Shown here: positions 1 to 5,175 of the stretch, in pieces
Position numbering within the stretch: the first letter of the stretch is position 1
Layout of the letters: each line of letters opens with the position of its first letter
DNA from: Gammaproteobacteria bacterium
Lineage (GTDB): Bacteria; Pseudomonadota; Gammaproteobacteria; S012-40
Reading direction: 5' to 3'
Length of the DNA: 7,296 nucleotides
NCBI GenBank assembly: GCA_029879945.1
Contig: JAOUPJ010000186.1
Location: 1-7,296 of the forward strand
Position numbers and translations under genes: made by a program
Notes under the pieces: generated by a model
What the model saw: the letters and a program-made list of their open reading frames with translations, nothing else
What the model was told of the DNA's origin: nothing
Databases searched by the model: none

Positions 1-1260
1 TTCATCTTCACTGACAATGAGCACTTTAAACTCTGTCGCATAGACCTTCTCTTTGATTTTATATTTTGTAAGAAAATCAGTCTTTGAATCTTTTTTGTTG
101 GCCAAATCCATGACACAACACTTAAATTCAGACTTGTTGACGGGTTTTGTTAGATAACAGTTCACCCCACTTTGTTTTGCCTTTTCCGAATCTCCAGGAT
201 GCCCTTCTGTTGTGAGAAAGACGAATCGTGTGTTGGAAAATTTTTTCAATTTTTTAAGCTCTTTAATCATCTCAAAGGTACGATCAACCGAAAAAGACAA
301 GGAGATATCAACAATACATACATCTACGCTACCCACATCTCCCAGAATTGAATTGATTTTTTCCTCTTCAATTCTGAATTCTGAAGTCGATCGCACATCA
401 AAACCCCAGGATGATACTGCCTCCACGATCGTATCCCGATTCACATCAAGCTCACCTATTACATATACAATTTTACCCAGTGGGTTTGTGTCACCCTGCT
501 CAACTTCTTTTTCATCTGCTTTGCTCAAGGGCAGTAGCAAATCCACACTCGTGCCGCCATATCCGTTCCTGCTCAGCTTAATTTCTCCACCTATTGCGTA
601 GGCGAGTTCTCTACATATTGCCAAACCGAGGCCTATACCCTGATGCGTGTCAGGATCAGAGTTTTTGCCCCTATAAAACGGTTCAAATAGTTGCTCAGGG
701 ACCTCCCCGTCAAATCCTGGTCCGGTATCAGACACGACCAATTTCACCCAATAGTTTTCCCCATCTACTTGCTCTACAGTGGAAGAAACCACAATGTCTC
801 CACTCTCGGTATACTTGACCGCATTGGATACTATATGAAATAGAATCTGCTTTATTTTGGCTGGGTCTCCCAATAACGCATTGGGTAATTCCGAATCTTT
901 AATGCATGATAGCTGTAATCCCGTACGATCGGCGAGCTCATCAAAATGGAAGACAACTTCGTCTACGATCACCCGAATATCAAACGGGGTCTCCAGGACG
1001 ATTCCTTCAAGGCTCTCCTCTTCAGCCAGCATGCAATAGTTTTTGAGCTGATAGCGTAAAAATTCAATCTGTGCTGAAAGACGTTCCAGTTTGTGCTGGG
1101 TTGCGAATTGGTCTTTGCTGTTCTGAATTTCTTCCGTAAGGCTGGTTAAAACCTTTAATTCAGAGCTTATCTGTTGTGCAAAACGCGAGATGAGTTCAAG
1201 CCGATCTCGAAACTTGTTTGATGAACCGTCGTTGTCTCTCGAAGCAAATAATTTAATCAA
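1..1260 (-). CDS. Degenerate hybrid sensor histidine kinase, 3' end missing
   Basis: The reading frame is open from 1293 to the left edge with no stop, so the C-terminus is missing. I place the start at TTG 1260, with a GGTG seven bases upstream; TTG 1293 is possible, and the first ATG is only at 1032. Numbered from 1260, residues 21-95 form a DHp-like helix pair ending in TPFDI, and 125-242 an HATPase_c domain. The ATPase shows the N-box (SNAVKYT, N146), G1 (DTGPGF, 178-183), an F-box (LFEPF), G2 (GIGLGL, 208-213) and a closing GGTSVDLLLPL. A receiver domain (about 263-385) keeps D318, T350/T351 and K372, and a second begins near 411 (KVLIV). No membrane segment or sensor domain is visible, so a cytoplasmic protein is likely. 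The H-box histidine is glutamine (Q29), and the first receiver has GE in place of the acidic pair. Ordinary autophosphorylation therefore seems unlikely. Domain identity is confident; start and activity are not. Confidence 0.8.
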   Translation of the reverse strand, partial: MIKLFASRDNDGSSNKFRDRLELISRFAQQISSELKVLTSLTEEIQNSKDQFATQHKLERLSAQIEFLRYQLKNYCMLAEEESLEGIVLETPFDIRVIVDEVVFHFDELADRTGLQLSCIKDSELPNALLGDPAKIKQILFHIVSNAVKYTESGDIVVSSTVEQVDGENYWVKLVVSDTGPGFDGEVPEQLFEPFYRGKNSDPDTHQGIGLGLAICRELAYAIGGEIKLSRNGYGGTSVDLLLPLSKADEKEVEQGDTNPLGKIVYVIGELDVNRDTIVEAVSSWGFDVRSTSEFRIEEEKINSILGDVGSVDVCIVDISLSFSVDRTFEMIKELKKLKKFSNTRFVFLTTEGHPGDSEKAKQSGVNCYLTKPVNKSEFKCCVMDLANKKDSKTDFLTKYKIKEKVYATEFKVLIVSEDE

Positions 1261-1387
1261 CTTGCTGCACCAGCTGTTTGCAAATGTACCCAACTACCCC
1301 AAGCGGGCCCCATTCTTCCAGGCCAACTAAATCAGATTCAAATAAGCAAATTACGGACCGACGGGACAGGGGATAAATAGATAACTC
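1253..1387 (-). other. Protein-like open frame without a start codon, upstream of the kinase
   Basis: A frame different from that of the kinase is open for 44 codons and ends at TAA 1255-1253, overlapping the TTG proposed as kinase start. It reads like protein (for example SVICLFESDLVGLEEWGPLG), but no ATG, GTG or TTG lies in frame after the preceding TAA. An ATG at 1389 is in a third frame and stops after 12 codons. It may be the displaced N-terminus of the kinase, separated by small indels, or chance coding-like sequence. Skipping the T of the TAA would join it directly to the kinase frame. Confidence 0.22.
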
Positions 1388-1422
1388 ATTGATTTATAAA
1401 AAAAATAAAATATTTAAACTAG
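1388..1422 (-). promoter_or_regulatory. A/T-only tract between amiB and the kinase gene; possible kinase promoter
   Basis: Positions 1392-1418 are 27 consecutive A/T bases, starting four bases after the amiB stop. On the minus strand the tract contains a TATAAA at 1398-1393, which could act as a -10, but no convincing -35 sits 16-18 bases upstream. There is no GC-rich hairpin, so I see no intrinsic terminator for amiB here. The rest of the 1261-1422 gap holds only the open frame described separately. Confidence 0.25.
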
Positions 1423-2787
1423 TTATTGTAATGTTGGAATGAATAACACCTGACCAGCGTTAATCATATTGCCCTTGAGCTGATTGGAGGCACTCAATTT
1501 TTCCAGTGAAACGCGATACCGTCTGGCCAAATCGCTCAGGGTTTCACCCTGTTTTACGGTATGTGTTGTTACCGTACTGGCCAGGAGGGTGCCAGGAGGT
1601 GGATTGTGCTCGAAATAGCGCTTAATTCCGCTAAAGAGGGCCGATGCCAGCCGAGCCTGGTAGCCGGGGTCACGCAAACGCCGCTCCTCACTGGGATTGG
1701 ATATAAAGGCTGTTTCCACTAACACAGAAGGGATATCCGGTGATTTCAATACCACAAACCCCGCCTGCTGTACCTTGTGAGAATGGACAGGCCCCACCTT
1801 TTTGATTTCGGTAAGTAATTTACCGGCAATTTGATTACTCACATCGATGGTCCCGCTTAGCGACAGATCCAACAAAACCGAGGCAAGCACATCGTCCTTG
1901 TCGTCCAGACTCACCCCTCCAATCAGGTCGGCTGCATTTTCCTTTGCGGCTAACCAACGCGCGGCCTCACCACTGGCCCCTCGGGACGACAAGATATAGA
2001 CGGAAGAACCTTTTACACGTGGATTATTGTAGGCATCGGCATGGATGGAAACGAACAGGTCCGCTTTGTGTTTGCGGGCGATAGCGATACGTTTACGTAA
2101 GCTGATGTAGTAGTCTCCACCGCGAACCAAAACCGCCTTCATGCCTTCTTGCTTGTTGACACGATCCGCCAGTTTTTTTGCAATACTCAAAACCACTTCT
2201 TTTTCTTTTGTGCCCTTTTTACCACGCGCCCCTGGGTCTTCACCACCATGACCAGCATCTATCGCAACGACTATATCCCTTTGTTGCTGTTCTTGCTGAG
2301 CTGCTGCTTGGCCATTTGTTTTCGGTGGTGGAACAACAATCTCCTGAATGGTTTCCTCCTCACCCAGCAGTTCCACCAGCACGCGATGACCGTATTCCCG
2401 GTTAGGTTCAAGTTTAAAGTGTTTTATCTTCTTCGGAATGGCGTCCAGATCCAGAACTATACGCAGATCATTTTTATTCCGTATAGCGTATCGCATTCCT
2501 TTGACGCTTGAACTTTCTTTGATTACCGGAAGCCGTGTGGACTTGAGCACGACATTCTCCAGGTCCACAACAAGTCGGTTGGGCTGCTCCAAACTAAAGA
2601 CACGGTACTCCGCAGGGCCCTGCAAATCAAAGACGATGCGAGTGTGGTCGGGGGCCATCCACACACGTATATCACTGACTTGATTAGGTTTTGCAAATGC
2701 GGATTGAAAAAACAAGAGCCCGACCAAGACCAATAGAGTCTTTGCTACTCTGATTTTTTGTCTTCTTCTAAACGCTACGTTGGGCAT
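1423..2787 (-). CDS. amiB: N-acetylmuramoyl-L-alanine amidase, AmiB type (AMIN, Amidase_3, LysM)
   Basis: This is a periplasmic zinc amidase that cleaves the bond between MurNAc and the stem peptide, used by the family to split septal peptidoglycan during cell separation. Numbered from ATG 2787 (454 aa): a signal peptide at 1-32 (basic RRRQKIR, hydrophobic LLVLVGLLFF, cleavage after AFA), an AMIN domain about 39-140, a Pro/Gln-rich linker 151-170, the Amidase_3 domain about 171-394 and a C-terminal LysM (HTVKQGETLSDLARRY onward). Zinc ligands are H180 in DAGHGG, E195 in KEKEV and H249 in SIHADA; the catalytic glutamate is E358 in LVETAF. The stretch 270-315 matches the insertion carrying the autoinhibitory helix in AmiB/AmiC enzymes, which EnvC/NlpD-type activators relieve. 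The frame extends up to a GTG at 2961, but that would bury the signal peptide and place a TATAAT promoter inside the gene. The shorter start lacks a good Shine-Dalgarno; AAGGGA lies about 12 bases upstream. Confidence 0.93.
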   Translation of the reverse strand: MPNVAFRRRQKIRVAKTLLVLVGLLFFQSAFAKPNQVSDIRVWMAPDHTRIVFDLQGPAEYRVFSLEQPNRLVVDLENVVLKSTRLPVIKESSSVKGMRYAIRNKNDLRIVLDLDAIPKKIKHFKLEPNREYGHRVLVELLGEEETIQEIVVPPPKTNGQAAAQQEQQQRDIVVAIDAGHGGEDPGARGKKGTKEKEVVLSIAKKLADRVNKQEGMKAVLVRGGDYYISLRKRIAIARKHKADLFVSIHADAYNNPRVKGSSVYILSSRGASGEAARWLAAKENAADLIGGVSLDDKDDVLASVLLDLSLSGTIDVSNQIAGKLLTEIKKVGPVHSHKVQQAGFVVLKSPDIPSVLVETAFISNPSEERRLRDPGYQARLASALFSGIKRYFEHNPPPGTLLASTVTTHTVKQGETLSDLARRYRVSLEKLSASNQLKGNMINAGQVLFIPTLQ

Positions 2788-2865
2788 TACTGGAGACAAT
2801 CCCTTATCGCTAGGCCTGGTAAATTGAATCGAACTCGGCTTAGAACCACCATATAAGCATATAAT

Positions 2866-2874
2866 ATTATAGCA
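2866..2874 (-). promoter_or_regulatory. Extended -10 promoter of amiB
   Basis: On the minus strand the sequence reads TTGCTATAAT: a perfect TATAAT (2871-2866) preceded by TGC, the extended -10 form recognised by the main sigma factor. The region 17 bases upstream (ACTGGA) is a poor -35, as is common with extended -10 promoters. Transcription would start near 2859, about 70 bases before the ATG at 2787. This supports the short amiB start, because the longer frame would begin upstream of the promoter. Confidence 0.55.
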
Positions 2875-2883
2875 ATTTTTATG

Positions 2884-2904
2884 CTGGTTCCAGTAACTGA
2901 TCAG
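2884..2904. repeat. Three overlapping dyads at the -35 zone of the amiB promoter
   Basis: Three perfect small inverted repeats overlap end to end: CTGG-TT-CCAG (2884-2893), CAGT-A-ACTG (2891-2899) and CTGATCAG (2897-2904). They lie 13-33 bases upstream of the TATAAT box, where a regulator would meet RNA polymerase. This could be an operator, but no known regulator site is recognised. Farther up the same gap are ATCCT-tct-AGGAT (2936-2948) and GGAC-AC-GTCC (2956-2965). Confidence 0.3.
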
Positions 2905-3035
2905 ATCGACATAAGACAGACCTGGTGTCGCTAATATCCTTCTAGGATTTATTATGGACACGTCCGCTGTCTAGGACTATATCTTAAAATCTCACTACAT
3001 CAGTCCACAATATTTTACATACTTTTATTGCAGGA

Positions 3036-3055
3036 ATTGGCAAAAAAGCCGATAA
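3036..3055 (+). promoter_or_regulatory. Possible sigma-28 (FliA) promoter of the chemoreceptor gene
   Basis: GCCGATAA at 3048-3055 is an exact match to the -10 box of flagellar sigma-28 promoters, 30 bases before the chemoreceptor ATG and on the right strand. The expected TAAA-type -35 near 3029 is not present, so the match is only half. The box also forms one arm of an inverted repeat, ATTGGC-A6-GCCGAT (3036-3053, one mismatch). Sigma-28 control is usual for chemotaxis receptors and would couple this gene to flagellar expression. Confidence 0.42.
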
Positions 3056-3085
3056 CATGGGGAATTTGACAACTCCGTTTACTCT

Positions 3086-4708
3086 ATGAACACGTCAACC
3101 GGCCTGAGTATCAAGAACCTAATCAGTTTGTTGGCAATCGTAGGAGCCATTGCCCTGATGGCATACCTGGTAACCACCTGGTATCTGCTTAACACTATTC
3201 AGTCGGCGAACACCCAACAGGTTAAACTCGTCTCACAGGTTATTGCACTAAAAAATACCCGCTTTCACATCATCCAGATTCAACAGTTTCTAACAGACGC
3301 CGGTGTCACAGGTAATCCCGAAGCATTTGGCGAGGCCAAAGAGAATATGGAGCTGGCGATCAAATCGCTAAAAGAATATCAAAGTATTCGCACAGATGAA
3401 CGTTTAGATGTACCCGGCACCATCGAAAACATCAAAGAATTGAACCAGGTAGGAATACGCATGGCCAATGAATATCTGGCAAATGGACAAGAGGCCGGAA
3501 ACAAGATAATGCTGGAAGAAGAAACTGGATTCGATGCAGTTTCGGCCCGCCTCGCAAAAAGAATGGAGTCTATTGTTGGCTCATTGGAAAATGAGTTGGA
3601 GCAAACCTCAACTAACTTGTTCGAGTCCGAAACCCTGGCGAACAGGATTCTGCTTATCTTCAGTGGTGTCATGTTAGTTGCAGGATTGCTTGCAGCACGC
3701 TACATCTACCACGTGGTTATTCCCCCGCTTGTGGCCTTAAAAAACTCTTTAAGCGATCTAAACAGTGGAGACGGTGATTTAACAAAACGACTCCCCGACT
3801 ACAATACAGTAGAAGTCAACGAGATCATTTCTCTGTTCAATCAGTTCCTGGACAACTTACAAATAACGGTGAAGGGAATCTCCAATTCCATTTCCGATTT
3901 GACCAACACAGCCGAAAAACTCAGTATTTCGTCTGAAAATACCGCACAGAGCGCCAATCAACAAAAAAGTGAGACCGGCTCAGTGGCAACATCCATGACC
4001 GAATTATTAGCCAGCATAGGGGAAGTAACGGGAAATGCCGGCTGCGCCGCAGACTCTGCCTCTCATGCAGACCAGGACTCGCGTGAAGGGCAAGACGTGG
4101 TTGAGCAGGCTATCGGTGCCATTGAAAAAGTTTCTGCCGATATGGACAAAGCGGCAGACGTGATAGGTATACTTGAACGCAGTAGCGACCAGATTCAAAC
4201 TGTTGTTGGTGTGATTGAAGAAATTGCAGACCAAACCAATCTTCTTGCCCTCAATGCAGCTATCGAAGCGGCCCGGGCAGGTGAACAAGGCCGTGGTTTT
4301 GCGGTTGTTGCCGATGAAGTACGAAATCTCGCTACTCGAACTCAGCAATCCACACATGAAATTCAGGCCATTGTGGAAAAGCTCCAAACAGATGCGCGCA
4401 CATCAGTACAAGTGATCACACAAAGTCGAGACAACGCCAAATCATCTTCCGAATTGGCAACCCGTGCCCGTACCGTCTTACTAGCCATCACCGAGTCCGT
4501 TTCAAAGATCAGCGATATGAATCATCTTATTGCTACTGCAACGAATCAACAAAACAATGTGGCCAACACAATTAATGAAAATGTGTTGCGCATTAGTAAC
4601 CTTGCAGAAGTGACCAGCCGTAAGGCCGTCGATACCGAGGATTGTGGCAGTACATTGTCTATGATTGCGTCTCAACTGCTGGAGAGCGTGGAGAAATTCC
4701 GTATCTAG
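3086..4708 (+). CDS. Methyl-accepting chemotaxis protein, two TM segments, small periplasmic sensor
   Basis: This inner-membrane chemoreceptor has 540 aa and should control CheA through CheW in response to a periplasmic signal. TM1 is about 12-35. A periplasmic helical domain (about 36-186) resembles four-helix-bundle sensors; FHIIQIQQFLTDAGVTG near 60-76 is typical of them. TM2 is about 188-211. A HAMP domain (about 212-265) includes IPPL and SGDGDLTKRLP. The cytoplasmic coiled-coil hairpin runs to the end, and its tip (about 378-415) has the family's near-invariant core with E394, R397 and E400 in EAARAGE, followed by GRGFAVVADEVRNLA. The C-terminus ends in EKFRI, without the NWETF-type pentapeptide that tethers CheR/CheB in some receptors. 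ATG 3086 is the only usual start before the TM segment; the frame has a stop at 3053-3055. The ribosome site is weak, since GGGGA at 3059-3063 is 22 bases away. The ligand cannot be told from the sequence. Confidence 0.93.
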   Translation: MNTSTGLSIKNLISLLAIVGAIALMAYLVTTWYLLNTIQSANTQQVKLVSQVIALKNTRFHIIQIQQFLTDAGVTGNPEAFGEAKENMELAIKSLKEYQSIRTDERLDVPGTIENIKELNQVGIRMANEYLANGQEAGNKIMLEEETGFDAVSARLAKRMESIVGSLENELEQTSTNLFESETLANRILLIFSGVMLVAGLLAARYIYHVVIPPLVALKNSLSDLNSGDGDLTKRLPDYNTVEVNEIISLFNQFLDNLQITVKGISNSISDLTNTAEKLSISSENTAQSANQQKSETGSVATSMTELLASIGEVTGNAGCAADSASHADQDSREGQDVVEQAIGAIEKVSADMDKAADVIGILERSSDQIQTVVGVIEEIADQTNLLALNAAIEAARAGEQGRGFAVVADEVRNLATRTQQSTHEIQAIVEKLQTDARTSVQVITQSRDNAKSSSELATRARTVLLAITESVSKISDMNHLIATATNQQNNVANTINENVLRISNLAEVTSRKAVDTEDCGSTLSMIASQLLESVEKFRI

Positions 4709-5175
4709 TCTTTTGGAAGCGCCTGTACAAGCGCTACTGCCGAGGGAGATTTGGCAAGGAAACGAATCTCACGCCCTTTCTCGGGCAAGGTCTTGATAAA
4801 GATTTCCAGATCGGCTGCGGCAATAACCCTATCCCCTTTTTCCGGCCATTCGAAACAACACACCGCCTTTTCGCCTTGATATTCTTCGATGCCAATAAAA
4901 TAAAGTTCTTCGGGTGAAGCCAGTCTATAGAGATCAAAATGAAAGAAATCCATTTCAGCCAGCTTGTATTCTTCTACCAAGGTGTAGGTGGGGCTTTTGA
5001 CCAGATCGTCATAACCCAATCCCCGCAGTATTCCTCTAACCAGAGTTGTTTTCCCTGCCCCCAAATCACCATGAAGATAGATCACCAGGGGTGCCTTGAG
5101 CCCGGCTATGATCGCTCGACCCAAGCCCATCATCTGTTCTTCATCGGCAATGGTTAAAACCAGATCAGCACTCAT
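4705..5175 (-). CDS. tsaE: tRNA threonylcarbamoyladenosine biosynthesis ATPase TsaE
   Basis: TsaE (formerly YjeE) is the cytoplasmic P-loop ATPase that works with TsaB and TsaD to make t6A at position 37 of ANN-decoding tRNAs. The 156-aa protein has the usual length. It shows the Walker A motif GDLGAGKTT (36-44), the family signature SPTYTLVEEY (61-70), FHFDLYRL (78-85) and CFEWPEKG (107-114), whose E109 and W110 are characteristic of the family. The start ATG 5175-5173 lies inside the end of nnr, overlapping by 11 nt, which points to translational coupling in one operon. The stop TAG shares the palindrome CTAG (4705-4708) with the stop of the convergent chemoreceptor gene. In many relatives amiB follows directly; here it is displaced by the chemoreceptor. 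Confidence 0.96.
   Translation of the reverse strand: MSADLVLTIADEEQMMGLGRAIIAGLKAPLVIYLHGDLGAGKTTLVRGILRGLGYDDLVKSPTYTLVEEYKLAEMDFFHFDLYRLASPEELYFIGIEEYQGEKAVCCFEWPEKGDRVIAAADLEIFIKTLPEKGREIRFLAKSPSAVALVQALPKD
4718..4735. repeat. Short hairpin just past the chemoreceptor stop, inside tsaE
   Basis: AGCGC-(8 nt)-GCGCT is a perfect five-base inverted repeat whose loop contains the palindrome TGTACA, so 16 of the 18 positions are symmetrical. It begins ten bases after the chemoreceptor stop, within the last codons of tsaE. Neither strand has a T-run after it, so it is not a standard intrinsic terminator. It might protect the mRNA 3' end or be chance. Confidence 0.3.

Noticed and set aside
212..1039. 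Three open plus-strand frames (212-601, 594-818, 857-1039)
   Set aside because: They lie opposite the kinase, whose minus-strand frame carries clear HATPase and receiver motifs; the plus-strand translations are Ser/Thr/Pro-rich and resemble no family.
1287..1329. Direct repeat CCAACTA (about 34 bases apart)
   Set aside because: Only seven bases long, with no further similarity on either side; likely chance.
1391..1420. Intrinsic terminator after amiB
   Set aside because: There is a long T-run on the minus strand but no GC-rich stem before it; only the palindrome AACTAGTT is present.
2149..2683. Plus-strand frames opposite amiB
   Set aside because: Shadows of the amiB reading frame; phenylalanine- and leucine-rich stretches come from its reverse complement.
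2941..2976. Direct repeat TCTAGGA, 29 bases apart, in the amiB-chemoreceptor gap
   Set aside because: Two short copies only, not placed at a clear promoter element; not enough to claim a regulator site.
3038..3053. Sigma-54 promoter (TTGGCA ... GCC)
   Set aside because: The GG and GC elements are nine bases apart instead of the required twelve.
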